Assembly: GCF_004798865.1 (NCBI RefSeq) | Contig: NW_025335587.1 | Span: 7,307,604-7,371,603, forward strand | DNA: 64,000 nt | Origin: Varanus komodoensis | Taxonomy: Eukaryota > Chordata > Lepidosauria > Squamata > Varanidae | Direction of reading: 5' to 3' | Shown here: in pieces, positions 45,046 to 57,435 of the stretch | Layout of the letters: the number at the start of each line of letters is the position of its first letter | How positions within the stretch are numbered: the first letter of the stretch is position 1 | Notes under the pieces: model-generated | Told to the model about the DNA's origin: nothing | The model's database searches: none | What the model saw: the letters and a program-made list of their open reading frames with translations, nothing else | Made by a program: the position numbers and the translations under genes

Positions 45046-46452
45046 AATGAAACAGAAATAAGCCACTGCCACAGGACACAGAATCACTGCAAATGTTTCT
45101 CACTCCACTACAAACAAAGCCATAGTTTCAACCATTATTTTTAGTACTGCATAAACCCATTAGTTCCAAACATGTGCCTTTAATAATGACAATATACCAC
45201 CGTGTGTGCTGTAATACAATTGGGTTAAAATATTCATTACAGTAAGTATTAAGCAACCTAAATTTAATACATTGAATAAGATTGGCAATTAGGGCTAATT
45301 TGAATGAAATACTTAATATACTGTGATTAATGTGTTCTCTGCATTTTTATTCAGTTAAAGTTAATGGAAATTACTTATGCCGATAAATAATTCCATCGAA
45401 GTGCTCTCAAACGCACAGGCATAACAGGTGTAGCCCATGTTCTTGCCACTGCTGTTGTCCTGAGGATGTGCAGTTAATTTTCCATTAGTAATTTATGCTG
45501 CATCCTCTTATCTTTGTATTATTCATTTTCTGCTTAAACATCAAGCAAGCAGTCCCTTCAGGGAAGAGATCAAAGGCAGATACAAGTGAGGAAATATTTT
45601 TTCTTGTCCCGCCTTGCAGCACTCAGCAAGAGACCATGAAAGGGCATTTGCACTGAGTGACAGCAGCAAAGAGATTCCCCTCCCTTGCCAGACACAGGTG
45701 AATTCATTGGCACAGCCTAATTCAGAGCCTCCTCACTTGATGACCTTACTCCACCCAATACAAAGGGTTGTAGTTAGCTGGTCATTAGCCACAAAACTTG
45801 AGTGTTTACATGAAACAGAAGTCTTTGATGTCTAGCCACTTTGAAAGACAGAAATCTTAGGGGCAATTTCAGTAGTCGCATCCACTGAACTGATCTGGCA
45901 CCTACATTATGGTCTTTCTGGTGCCAGATGAAGACATACAGAGCAGCTGCAAGTAGGTTGCATCGATTCATGCAGACTGTATACTGGGCTGGCTGAACTA
46001 ATAGTCTCACTCTGTATAAGGCAGTTTTGCATATATGGCCTATGCTGTGATATAGTGATGCTATGATACAATTTTATACACACACACACAGCAGAGCTAA
46101 GCATTCTGCAATCAAAGGAAGCCATTTAGAAATGTATCCCTGCCATATGGCTCCACTGTAAAGATACACAGAAAATGTGTCACTGAAGTTAGCTAGTTGA
46201 ATGAGTAGAGCAAAAGTAACCAAGGTGAACCCTGGGAAAAATATCTTCAGGTATTCATATGTATATCACCACATTCCATCGTTTTCAATCAAATGTCATG
46301 CTTTTGAGAAATACCACACAATTATTAGTGAAGTGGAATTTACAGGTGCAATCAATTCAATTTAAAATCTTCTCACATAAATTCTTTGTGACTTAGCTTT
46401 GCAAAATGGGTAGGATGTAAATACAGCCAGTTTGCTTAACATATGGTTATTG
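45046..46452. other. Unannotated, includes possible conserved block and repeat scraps
   Basis: 45190-45545 is repeat-free AT-rich DNA with many homeodomain-type core words (taat, attaatg, atttcattag-like), of the kind found in conserved non-coding elements; only a guess. 45975-46022 has ggctggctgaactaatag and ctgtataaggcag, a scrap of the tRNA-like reptile repeat. A short (CA)n run lies at 46078-46090. Confidence 0.25.
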
Positions 46453-46605
46453 AAGCAAGCTGGTAACAATTCTGTTTGCTATAGATCTCTGCCTAGATGT
46501 ATTTCCTACACTATAGAGCAACATGGTGTAGGAATAGTGCTCTATAGTGTAGGAAATACATCTAGGTAGAGATCTGTAGCAGACAGAATTGTTACCAACT
46601 TGCTT
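46453..46605. repeat. 153-bp long inverted repeat (hairpin), 68-bp arms
   Basis: The arm 46453-46520 (from aagcaagctggtaacaat to ctatagagca) is the reverse complement of 46538-46605 with 4 mismatches in 68, around a 17-base loop. The transcript of either strand would fold into a long imperfect hairpin. There is no obvious target duplication. It may be a MITE-like fold-back, a microRNA-type precursor, or a local inverted duplication. The mismatches argue against a plain assembly fold-back. Confidence 0.92.
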
Positions 46606-47229
46606 ATAGCAAGTTACTACTCCATAGTGAAATAGGCAGAGCCCAGACAGTCTCATACAACATAAAGCTTTTACTTTATGCAGAAGCACAAAACTTAAAT
46701 AATGTTGTAGCCTATTATTATCAGCCTGGCCATAATGCTGGGCTAACCACAGTTTCATTAACACTATATTCTTGATCCTACCCAATGCTAGCTCATGATT
46801 TAGTGTTACAAGAATGACCACAACCTTATAGATTCCTTCATCCTCTGCTTGGAGGGCCACGAGAAGAAATGCAGAAGTTTGTATTTCCATCTTTGATGAA
46901 CCACAGTTTGTCACAGTTACAAACACAAATGACCTGTGGTTAAAATGGTTCATGGGTTATGAAGCTGGCTTATTAGGGTTTAGAGATGATGCTGATACAT
47001 CCGGTCTCCTTGAGGCCATGCCAGAGGAGTAGAGGCCATGAGCACCACATGAGCCTTAGGTCTGAAGCCATTTGTCCTTATGATGCTTCTTGTGACATGT
47101 AAACACAGCTGACATATATATTTTGCAAGTAACAGAAAGTCTTCTGAGAGTCAGAGGAGAGGAAAATGGAAAGTGCCCTACCACTTTTGCCTAGAATTCC
47201 ATTATACAATATTCCATTTTTATTTATTA
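46606..47229. other. Unannotated, possible old palindromic repeat
   Basis: Contains ctaaccacagtttcatta and later gaaccacagtttgtcac, which look like inverted words of a palindromic repeat, too diverged to assign. Confidence 0.3.
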
Positions 47230-47398
47230 GCTATGCTAGAAAAAGTTGAAGGCAGAGGAAGAAGGGGAAGGCCAAATATGAGATGGATCAATATCATAAA
47301 GGAAGCCACAGCCTTGAGTTTACAGGAGCTGTCAAGAGTAGGATATTTTGAAGGGCATTCATCCAGAGGACAACTTGATGGCATGTGAGAACACATTT
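47230..47398 (+). mobile_element. RTE-clade LINE 3' end fragment, old
   Basis: Translation MLEKVEGRGRRGRPNMRWIN fits the basic C-terminal region of RTE/Bov-B-type proteins (compare GTTDGKRRRGQQRMRWLDGV in the Bov-B at 18.1 kb). It ends caacttgatggcatgtgag, a degraded form of an RTE-type terminus (gacttgacggcac). The exact RTE subfamily is not clear and it is not the same as the Bov-B copy. Confidence 0.6.
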
Positions 47399-47934
47399 CT
47401 TTATTTATTTCTATACTTCCCCATAGCTGAAGTCCTCTTACATGCTACAGAAAAAGAAAAGATACATAGAAGAACCTGGAAAATCTAAAGTTGTCAGGTG
47501 CAATTCCAAAGAACATTGTTGATAGGAGTATTGGGATACATCACAGAAAAAATAACAGCAGTAATAATAACCCAGATTCCCACTCTGGACCTTTTATACA
47601 TTTTTCTCAGGTTCTGCAAGGTACATGAGCATACTGGTGACCTTCCACAGAACAAATTGACAAGAACAAATCTCACAATTATTAACCTTTCCACTTGTTT
47701 CCATAGTTTATTGTGACAAGACAATGCAATAAGCTTGAAGGTAATCAAAAAGCAATTTTGTAGTAGTGAGCTCAAAATGACAAACCTTCTCTTTTCTAAA
47801 TAAATCACCATTATTCCCACATGGCTCATGCTTGACAAGTTTGTTTCCTTAGTAACAGAGTACATAAACAGGGGGCTAGGTGCATCAGCATTATCTCTTT
47901 AGCCACAGATGTGAAAAAGAAGACAACTGGTTAA
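47399..47934. other. Unannotated stretch
   Basis: Starts with a ttatttatttctatacttcc word that may be the end of an old L2 tail. Nothing else recognised. Confidence 0.3.
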
Positions 47935-47985
47935 AAGCACACACACGCACACACTCGCACACATGCATGCATGCACGCAAGCACA
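47935..47985 (+). repeat. (CA)n-rich low-complexity run
   Basis: CA repeats with CG and CATG interruptions. Confidence 0.85.
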
Positions 47986-49764
47986 AAAGGAACTGTAATT
48001 GATGAATCTGTCAGCCTTTCAGGACAATAAGGTGCTTTTTAGTGAGACAAGTACAACAGCCGTTAGAATTCTGCTGGAGTGTTTAGCAGCATTCACATAC
48101 TCTAAGGGCTTCTCCAAGATCACCGGCTAAACAGAGTTTAAAGCTCTCCGGTGTTTGCTCAATAGCTTAGCTAATGTTAAGGTCAGCTGTCTTATAAATT
48201 ATTGAACAGATTAACAGTGTTGGGGCTTACAGTATGGCAGCACAAGGATATGCACGAGGCAGAAGGAAACCCAGGGCATGTCTCAGTCAGATTCTGTGGG
48301 AAAAGGCAAAATCACTGTTCACTCCATTTATCTTTAACCTTTGACTATATCACTGAAGGCTGGATTTGCCTTCCATCTCACAGCACAGATCCCTTCTCCT
48401 CAGTATGCAGTCATTGTGGCTGATGACGGTGCACTGTGCACAGCCAGACCAGACTCCTGTGCACTGTCGGACATGCAACTGTCTGCATAGCAGGAAAGCA
48501 ACTGGATGGGGTGGCTTTGGGCTTAACGTTAGGCAGAAGGAGGAAGCTCTGTGCTGGGGATTAAGCCTCAGCTGTTGATGCTTAGGGTCTTGGTCCTAAT
48601 AGCACATCAGTAATATGTCTCCTTATATTTGGATGTGCTGGCTGGAGAATAATGAGTTTTATAGCCCAAGACACTGAGCTAACACATGGATAATTAAGAG
48701 GTTAAGATAATATCAGCAATGGCAAGAATTCTAACTTTGATCCTGGATGGTCCCTGTAATTCAGGTTGCATATGGTGGCTTGGGCTTAGAAACAGAAATG
48801 TGAACTGCGCCTTACATAGGAAAAATTAGAATGCTTTGACGGAATGTCTATCTTATCTCAAAGGAAAACTCTTGAACTATGAAAAACATGCTTTTTCATA
48901 ATCACAAAAGGGAAAACAGACTTAGGTATAGTTATAATTGCACAACACAATAACCCGTTGTGAGTGACAAGTCATAGAACCTTGACTGCTTCCTGCAAGG
49001 TTGCTTGTTTGTGAGCAACAAACCACAAATGCATGGCTTGTTGTAGGGGTTGTTGGCTCCACAGTGGGTTGCCATATCATCTTAACCTAAGATGGGGCAG
49101 GAACCTAAGGGCTAAATCAGAGCAGGAAGTGATAAACATGAAAACAAACTGGGTCGTAATCTCACTGCTGAAGAAAGTGTGTTTGTTTTACATGTATAAA
49201 CATAATTAAGATCTGGAATCCCTATTTTTGCACAATACATTTCTGGAACAGAATTAGATCCTAGTTTTGTATGGAAATGTGGTACAGATCATAATGTTCA
49301 CAGGGTCCAATGAAACCTTAAGATGTATTAGCCAAGACTGATTTCAAAAATGAATGTGTTAAAGACTAATTTACAAAAAGAGAGTTTTACTCCTGATTTC
49401 AATAGGACCCAAATCCTATGGACATGAAATATTCTCTTGGGAATGTTACTGCTTGAAGCCCTGGGAAACATTCTCTTAGATAAACAGCCAATTTTGTATC
49501 CTGCACTCCTAGTCTCCTCCCCACCCCACCTTCTGCAGCACCCGCTTTACCATTCCCTGAGGCTGTTCTTACAGTTTCAGAAACACAGTTGCTGTGATTC
49601 TTTCCACACTAACTGTGAGCATGGTATGGGATGTGACTATTTAGAAGGATAGAAGTGTTTTTCTGACCTCAGATCTAGGAATCCAAACCATCCTATGACC
49701 CTCTAGGTGTCACCCAGTCACAAAGGACCACTTTTCCTGAGAAAAAGGGACACATTTCTTTTTA
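47986..49764. other. Unannotated stretch
   Basis: No exon or repeat recognised. Confidence 0.35.
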
Positions 49765-49791
49765 AAAAATGAAATGAAATGAAATGAAATT
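49765..49791 (+). repeat. (AAATG)n microsatellite
   Basis: Four or five ATGAA units. Confidence 0.85.
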
Positions 49792-51024
49792 CATAGACCA
49801 GATTGCAGTCAGTTTGCCACGATATTGTGCTGAAATGGAACCAAAGGAATGTGTATGCAGACACAAATCAACCTGGAAAAAATGAAGCAGCAGGAAAACA
49901 ATTTTCACAAGAACAAGTACCAGAAACAATCAGCTCATGTCCTAGCAATGGAAAAAATGTGAATATTTTTAACTGCAAATTACAAGCTTAATCACATATT
50001 TTCCCATTGCAATAGCACTGCAACTACCCAATGTCAAATATTTTCAAGATTCACGGCGTATATTTACAAAGGGGTTCTAGCCTCAGCTTGATAAAAAGTG
50101 GCCTTTTGATTTAATGTTTTAACTGTTAATGTAGTCCTTGATTCTTGCCTTATTTGCCTGCATCTTTTTTGAGGTAGGACTGTATTGCCACTTGCAGCTG
50201 GGTAACTAGGAGGGTGGACCTGCTCAAGATCACCACCAAGAAGAGGGCTGAACCTAAGTCACTAAGGTCCAATATCCTATCAGTGATACTGAAGCTGATT
50301 TTTTTAATGGCCTTGGGATCAAAATTGAAGCAAACAATGTATATCACCTAGAATATATGCAATACAGGAAAATTAGCCATGCTAGAATACAATGCATAAA
50401 GTGTCTTATTTCACACATATATACATGTTTAATATTTTTTTCTTTGAAATCATAGTAACTCATTACACATCTGATGAACAGTGACCATTATGCCAAAATA
50501 GATTCATTAGTCTACCATAGAACTCTTCCTTATTTTAACACACAATCGCCTTTGTGTGTAACTTGTGTGACCTCATGTTTGGAAGCCAGTGTCCAGAAGA
50601 TGACAAAACTAGGGAAATGCATGAAATCTGTCTTGGGTGGGAATCCACTGTATTCCCTGAGCTCAGCTCCCAGACCCAGGACCACTGTCTGGCTGCTCTG
50701 AGTCTGACTTCCTGGTCAGCATTCCCACAGGCACCTGCCAGGAATTGAGTCCACACGAAAGCTGCGCAAGCAGCATTCCTCTTCCATGCATGACTTTCTT
50801 TGTGCTGTATAGCTGTAGAAAAGGCTGCTGGTTGTGCAACCGGAGTTGTGCGACCATTCAAAGTTTTCCTCTCTGCTCAGCTCACTTCCAAAGTGAAGGC
50901 TGGGAACAAGAAGCCATCTTAACAAGCAAGAGGGCCATATTCTGGGGATGAGTGTTGCAACACTAGTCAAACACATATAAAAGGACAATGATTTCCACAA
51001 AATGCAGGATACACAGGGAAGTAC
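49792..51024. other. Unannotated stretch
   Basis: No exon recognised. 50160-50300 has some MIR-like flavour but too little to call. Confidence 0.3.
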
Positions 51025-51350
51025 ACAGAAAAGCCCTGCTGGATCAGAGCAAGAGTCCATCTAGTCTACTATTCACTTCACAAAGAGGCCAGCCAGCAGC
51101 TCACAGGAAACTCAGAAGCAGGGCATGAGTGCAACAGCACCTTCTTCGCATGTTCCCCAAAATCCAATACTGCCTCTGACACTGGAGGTAGCATGTAGCC
51201 ATCAGGACTTCTAGCCACTGATAGTCCTCTCCTCCATGAATTTTTCCAAACCCTTTTAAAGTCCTCCAAATGGTGGCTTTATGAATTTGAACTATGAATT
51301 CCATAGTTTAACTGTACACCGTGTGAATACTTCTGAGAAGGAAATGCCTT
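51025..51350 (-). mobile_element. CR1-like LINE 3' end fragment
   Basis: Reads agccctgctggatcagagc, gtccatctagtctac, gcatgagtgcaacagcacc, tactgcctctgacactgg, tagccatcaggacttctagc, ctctcctccatgaattttt and attccatagtttaactg, the well-ordered reverse of a CR1 3' region found across squamates. Related to the shorter copy at 19.7 kb. Confidence 0.75.
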
Positions 51351-51509
51351 GTATTTAGCAAGTCATATAAGTACAACTTGTTTTCTAAAATAAGAAGTGC
51401 TGGAGGTGAAACCTTTGTAGAAGATATCTGTTTTCTTATGACAAGTAAAATGCTGGTCCCAAAGGTGTCCATGCTGGTTGTGGTGAGAGTACAGCAACTT
51501 CTGTTATTT
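51351..51509. other. Spacer
   Basis: Nothing recognised. Confidence 0.3.
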
Positions 51510-52220
51510 TTCAATATTTTATTTATTGGTATTTCTATACCTCCCACAAGCCCAGAACAGTTCTTTGGGCAGTTCACAGAGTCAAAAAACCAACAGCACA
51601 AAATAAAATACCAAAGAACAAAAACAGTAACATTAAAATTGGATATACATAATACAAAAACAACAGCAGGTCTACAACAACCACATCCAAGTTAGTCCAA
51701 AAGTACAGCAGGAAAAAATAAATGCAACATAAGCACAGTGTTAACATTGGTTTTAAAATGATTAAAATCATTTAACTATTAAAATGTTTAGTAAATAAAA
51801 GGATTTTTGACTGTTGCGAAAAGGAATACAGAATTGGTGCCAGGTGCACTTCTTTGAGAAGCTGATTCCACATTCAGGGTGCCATTCAAGCCGAAAAGGC
51901 CCTTCTCCTAGTTGCAACCCTCTTTTTCCCCCATAAGAGGGGGCTTTTGCAGGGGGACCCCAGATGATGACCTCTGAGTCTGGTTAGGCACATATGGAAG
52001 AGGCATTCCTATAGATGCCCTGGCCCCAAGCCATTTCGGGCTTTAAATATTAGTGTTAGCACTTTGAATTGGGCATAAATTCAACTAGTAACCAGTGAAG
52101 TTGTTGGAGGTCGGGCATGATATGTTCATGTCTGCCAGCCCTGGGCAGCAGCCTGGCTGCCCTATTTTGAACCAACTGAAGTATTCTGAACCAATAGTCC
52201 AGAGCTGGGCCCTTCGTTAA
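51510..52220 (-). mobile_element. Old L2 LINE, 3' portion
   Basis: Parallels the young L2 3' end at 22.6-23.3 kb: tail-type ttttatttattggtatttct at left, then ggcccttctcctagttgc, ccaagccatttcgggcttta, agcactttgaattgggc, accagtgaagttgttgga and ctgccctattttgaaccaac. The coding parts are C-terminal RT. Divergence is high; 5' end truncated at about 52220. Confidence 0.8.
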
Positions 52221-53478
52221 GAACAGGCTCCAGGGCTTGGCTTCCTGCTGTTACTTTCTGGCTACCAGTGCATAATGTAACATGTACCTGGATGGGCACT
52301 CCATAACTAATAAGGTACCAGTAAAGCAAATGAATTTTCCAAGAGACAATATCTTGCAGCCAATGTTATGGATCTACTATAGTGCAAGATTTAAATGTTT
52401 GAAACCATTTGCGTATGCATGATAAAGCCTTAAATTAACTGTCTTCTGTAACAGAAACACAATGTATAACTAGACTTTTTGAACACCACTGATGGCAGAT
52501 GAATCAGGGTTGCCAAAATGAAGCGTTCTTTATGAACACAGAGCAGATTTCCAGGCTGTGCCTTTGCAGCTTTCTGCTTTCCTTGGTTGTTTGCTTCTTT
52601 GGCAAGGAGGCAGATGAGTTGCAGATGAGAGCAGCATTTTTGTTGTCCTACTCAGAAAAAAATGTGCTTGTTACTTTTAAGTCAAGCTCTACTGTCTTCT
52701 CCTGTGCACTTCTTTACAAAAGCAAAAGTAATCAACACCAGCAACATTAAAAGGCCTCTGGGAAGTAACAGTTCCAATTTGCTATGTAAACATTTCAGTT
52801 TTAGCATTACCTACGAACAATATTGCTGTATTAGAAGGATAATCCTCCCTTTTCAGAAAGAAGTGGTGGGAGACCTATATAGTTCAGAACAAAAAAAAAA
52901 AAAAGTAATTTGGGGGAATGTGTTTCCAGAATAAAATTAATAGAGCATAGAAGGCTTTTGATTTTATTTTCCCATTTCCTTCATGTACCACAAGTCTGAT
53001 ATTTAAAAAGACAAATTACATTTAGGGAAATGTTTCCTTGAGGCTGTAATGTTCTGCATAGCCCACTGGGTGCCAATTACTAACTACATAAGTACTAGCT
53101 ACATATCACATGCAAACATGTGCACAAAACCTTGAGAGCCATTTTTTTAACAGAAAACTATATGAATGGGTGATACATTTGGTATTTTTTCCCTCACCAG
53201 TTCTCTCCCATCCCAGAGTTTTTCTTTCAGAAACAAAAAGGACTCTCTAGGTTTCCCCCACCACCACCTTGTGTTTCTGTGTGACACAAAGGCTCTTTCC
53301 AGAGATTCCCTTCACTGATGTTTTCAAATGCATGGAGGTTGGAGTGTGGTTATACCTCCTGTCCCAGTCTCATGTGCTGACCAAAGAAGGATGGTTATAC
53401 CATTTGTGTGCCACAGAAATTGGGACCCCGTTTGCATAACAGTCCCAATTACATGGAGCACCAATGAATGAGCAGTTA
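52221..53478. other. Unannotated stretch
   Basis: No exon or repeat recognised. Confidence 0.35.
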
Positions 53479-53640
53479 GAATCATTGAATAATAGAGTTG
53501 GAAGGAGGCAATTTGGCCACCGACTCCAACCCCCTCCTCAGTACAGGACTCCAAGTTTAAAACTTCCTCAACAGATGAATGTCCAGCTGCAAGTTGAATT
53601 TCTCCAGTGTGACGACATTCAGCTTCAGCAGAATACATGA
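53479..53640 (-). mobile_element. CR1 LINE 3' end fragment, old
   Basis: Reads gaatcattgaataatagag, gttggaaggaggcaa, ccaaccccctcctcagtac, tgtccagctgcaagttg and ttctccagtgtgacgac, the CR1 terminal and 3' UTR words in reverse. Confidence 0.7.
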
Positions 53641-54906
53641 CTTCTCTGAATAATTGGTGCCATGTCACCCTTCTTCATACAGTGAACTTTACAAAGGATC
53701 CAAATCTTGTCATCTTCAGTTTGTAACCTTCCCATGTCATTGTCTCCAATCTTGAGAAAGAGGCTCCGAACACACTCCTAGAGACCATAGGAAAGCTCTT
53801 CCAAGCTAAAACAAATGCTTTTATTTTGCATATGATTGGCTCCATTTCTTTAAACTTTGGCTCTACCAAAACTCAATTCAACATGACTCCTGAAATCTCT
53901 GAAATGAAATCCAGTCCATGGGTTGAAATAGCTTCTGTACATCTAGACTAAAAGCCAAACAATTTTGTTGGCTGTCCAACAACCTCTCAGATGCCTCCAA
54001 TATAACAGAACTTCCCTAGGTAACAACAGTGGCTCTGAGAGTTTTGCCAGTTCCTTTAATGCACTTGGATGCAATTCATCAGGCCCTGGAGATTTGAACT
54101 CATAAAAAGAAATTAGACAATCGCTAGGCTAGCCAAGCAAACCTACTTCAAATACTTGCCCCATCCTTAGCCTGTATAGAATTATATTAACACTTTCTGA
54201 ACCACAGAAAAATATGGTGTTTAGACCAAATGCCCAAATTAAAAGCAAACTGGCCATAAAGACTATTTACGTGCCCCAGTTCATGCCTCTCTTTTTTCAT
54301 CTCCCATCAATGCTGTTAACTTGCCTTCTTCATATCCATCCATGACCATACTATGACCCTCATTAGTGTACACATCTGACTGTTTTATTATTTTTATCCA
54401 TAATTTCTATTTCACATCATGCAATAATGCTCTCCAGGCAGCTAATTTAAAAGTGATTACTGTACTCTGTGGACTATAAAACCCACCTGTTCTTATTATA
54501 CAAGTGAAGGTATGCTGGGCTGGCAATTGCTCATAAATAGAATGCTTATAGTGTTCTAATGCTTAATTATATTTTGGGTTTTAATTTGGTGGCTCAAGTA
54601 GAACCGACAAACCATTCCTCTCCAGTAAGATAGTTTGGATGCTCTTTTCCTCTTTTTCTCAACAAGGGAGTCTTTCTAGTTTGTCAGCCAAAATTAGGGA
54701 ATTAGCATGGGGATAGGAAATTTCTAGGCTCTATGTGTGATCAGAGCCTGTTTCAAGCACCCAGAAGTGGTGGCAGCATATTAGTTGCTGAACATTTGCT
54801 GTAGCAAAAATGTATTTGGAAAAATTCTTTAACTTGTATGACAAATAGCCTGATTTTTGGTTAGTGTTTTGGGGTTATTGTTGTTGTTGTTGTTCCTTCT
54901 TTCTTT
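53641..54906. other. Unannotated stretch
   Basis: No exon or repeat recognised; ends with a short (GTT)n run near 54880. Confidence 0.35.
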
Positions 54907-55092
54907 CATAGAATCATGGAATAGTAGAGTTGGAAGGGAACGTGAAGGCCATCAGGTCCAACCCCTGCTGTTGCAGGACGCCACGTTACACCACCCACTC
55001 AGATGGCTGTCCAGTGTCTTTTTGAATGTCTCTAGTGTGGGAGAGCCCACCACCTCTCTAGGCAGCTGGTTCCACTGTTGTACTGCTAAACT
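54907..55092 (-). mobile_element. CR1 LINE 3' end fragment
   Basis: Starts with the CR1 terminal word catagaatcatggaatag, then gagttggaagggaacgtg, tccaacccctgctgttgc, ccactcagatggctgtcc, tttttgaatgtctctagtg and cagctggttccactgttg. Same subfamily as 63.0 kb. Confidence 0.88.
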
Positions 55093-55164
55093 GAAAGGTG
55101 AGGACACTGCAGGAAATCAAGCTTTTAGCCTAGTTCGGTTACCAGTGGCTTGCTAATGATTGAC

Positions 55165-55310
55165 AGACATTTTATTTATTTATTTATTTATTTATTTAGA
55201 AAATTTCTATGCCGCCCCATTCGCCGAAGCCTCGGGGCGGATTACAAATGAATCAATTAAAATACAATAAATTAACAGATGACAGGATAGAGGGTAAGAT
55301 AATATTTTCG
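55165..55310 (-). mobile_element. L2 LINE 3' tail
   Basis: (TTTA)n run, then aaatttctatgccgcccc and gcctcggggcggattacaa, matching the L2 end at 22.67 kb, with ttaaaatacaataaatt as 3' UTR. No ORF2 coding precedes it; instead the GC-rich block of the next entry is joined upstream. Confidence 0.85.
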
Positions 55311-55640
55311 GGTTTTTTTAGACTAGAAGAAAGAGAGAGGATATACAAACTTGGAATATAAGATTTTAGAGTTAAGGAAGGGATAAAGGCAAAAAACGGA
55401 CAGTAAGGACTCAAAGATCTTAGTGAGGGATGTTAACAGGCACGAGGCACAGTGAACGGCGGTCGCAAAGACTGAACAAAATGGTGGACATTCCGCTCTA
55501 TTTATACCACGAAGGGGGAGGGGAGCGGAGTTTTCCCACCAAAAACCGTTAGCTGTCAATCTTCCGGCCAAAGGCACTGCGCAGGCGCAGCACCCATATG
55601 TGTGATGCACAGATGGCCACTCAAAGAACATCAGTTACAG
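55311..55640 (-). promoter_or_regulatory. Promoter-like block joined to an L2 tail
   Basis: On the minus strand, GC-rich DNA carries an NRF1-like tgcgcctgcgca (plus 55578-55589), a TATA box tataaata (plus 55499-55506) and, about 15-20 bases on, a YY1-like ccattttg (plus 55477-55487), spaced as in a pol II core promoter. Transcription would run leftward through 55475-55311 into the L2 tail and TTTA run. So this may be a non-autonomous retroposon or an internally deleted L2 with its own 5' UTR promoter. Transcription is not shown. Confidence 0.4.
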
Positions 55641-55919
55641 GTAAGCAACCTGCCTTTCATCTTGGAATCCTGATGATCACATTAGTACATGGAGAATTTC
55701 TGTTTTAGCTGCCCTAAAAAGAAGAAGGGAAATAAGCATTAATATCTGGGAGGAGAGGAGAGGAGGATAGCCTCTCACAGCACAGGCTAACATGGTTGCC
55801 TGCAGCCCTCCAAACTCAGACATCCCATGAAGGCTGCATGTTCTTGTCACCTGCAAAGAGCTTAGAAGTGCCCCAGGGTATCATGTGTTGTGATGGTGCC
55901 TGTCTCCTCCCCTCCTGGC

Positions 55920-56260
55920 ATCTAATTAACAACAATAAATCACCATACAAGAGAAGTTAAAAGATATGCACAAATGAGAAATCAAACAGTTAAACAACTT
56001 TAAAATATCACAATCTGACAAAACAACTAGATTAAAACTTAAATTATGCATTATATCTGATTAAATGACTAGAATCAGAGGGAAGCCTGTCACTAATACT
56101 GGCCTCAGGTTGACTTTACTGAGAAGAAAATTCCAAAAGTGGGGAGGGGGTTACTGTCAAAAAGGCCTCTCCCTTGTTGCCTCCTCTTGAACTCTCCTTG
56201 CAGAAGGCCTTGGGGATGAGCCTCATAGGTTGCACATCATTCAGATGAATGCTTATACAC
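55920..56260 (-). mobile_element. Possible old L2 LINE fragment
   Basis: gaaaattccaaaagtgggg and aaaaaggcctctcccttgttgc loosely follow gagttccataggttggg and gaaagccctcctccgg of the young L2. Weak but same order and orientation. Confidence 0.4.
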
Positions 56261-56589
56261 CTTACTATGCCCACAACCTTCACTGTTGTTCCCTTTAGTA
56301 GATACGGTGTCTTCTCAGGTCAAATACAGGTGCCTTGTCATTATGAGGCCCACTGGGTTCCAGGCTGCTATAATACCACATAAGTCAATGGGCATGAACA
56401 GTAGAATAGTGTAGAAACACAAACTTTAGCTAGCCTTTAATTGCTGGTGACAAAGACAAACTTCTTCATTCTAGGGGTCAAAAGTGGCACAAAAGCCTGA
56501 ACCAGAGATATTTCCATTTTAGTTCCAATCCCCGTCCCCCACATTATCTGCCCTTTATCAACCAAATATGCCAGAGCCTCAGATCTTCA

Positions 56590-57435
56590 GCATAACATGA
56601 AAATAGAATCAACTGATCATCCCCTCCCCACAACAAAGGCTTTGGTTTTTAGTTTGGGGGTGTTCCTGGATCCAGCACTGTCACTACAGACACAGATGGA
56701 CTCAGTGGCACAAACTACCTTTCACCAACTTTGTCCTTATCTAGACAAGGATAGCCTAACTACACTTATCCAAACTCTGGTAGCCTCTCCGTTGAATTAC
56801 TGCTATGCATTGTATGTGGGGCTTTCTTTGAAAATGGTCAAGAAACTTCAGCTGGTCCAAAACAGGGCAGCTAATGGGGACTAGCCAATGTGTTCAGATT
56901 AGACTGGGATTTCACTATCTGTGCTGACTGCTGGTCCATGTCTGGGTCTGATTCAAAGGACTAGTATTACCATTCACAGGCCTTAACAGCTTAGGGCCAG
57001 GATACCTGAAGTTAAAGGTAATCTTCTATCATACATACCTGGTCAGACCCTAAGATCATCCCCTCTGAGGGAGCTGCTGCCAAGGGAAGTCAGGTGGGTG
57101 GCTGCTAGGGGCCCTTTCCTGTTATGGCACCCTTACTATGGAATGAACTTCCCAAGGAGGTTCTTCTGGCACCTTCATTGTACTCTTTCTGGTACAAGGT
57201 GAAAACTTTTATTATTTTCCCAAGAATTTTAGTTTCAGACAGATCTCAATTTGGCATTATATTTTAAATCTTTGCATTGTTGCTTTTTTACTCTAGTTTT
57301 CACTTTTCAATATACTGTTATTTTAATCATTTACATATTTATACTATATTATATGTTTTATAATATTTTAAAATGGTGTGAACCACTGAGAGAGCTTTGG
57401 CTATTGGGCAGTATAACAATGTATTAAATAAGTCC
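56590..57435 (+). mobile_element. Old L2 LINE, 3' portion
   Basis: The 95-codon frame at 56597-56884 contains SLGVFLDPALSLQTQMD, YLDKDSLTTLIQTLVA and YCYALYVGLSLKMVKKLQ, matching the L2 RT C-terminus (SLGVLLDPELSLEAQV, NALYVGLPLKTVRTLQ). Later text continues to a 3' UTR and ends gtataacaatgtattaaata. It is 5'-truncated and multiply broken. Confidence 0.82.

Noticed and set aside
46447-46953. 168-codon minus-strand frame as a protein gene
   Set aside because: It runs through the long inverted repeat, has no domain pattern and no exon context.
50150-50347. MIR element
   Set aside because: Only a few MIR-like words and no ordered core; too weak to call.
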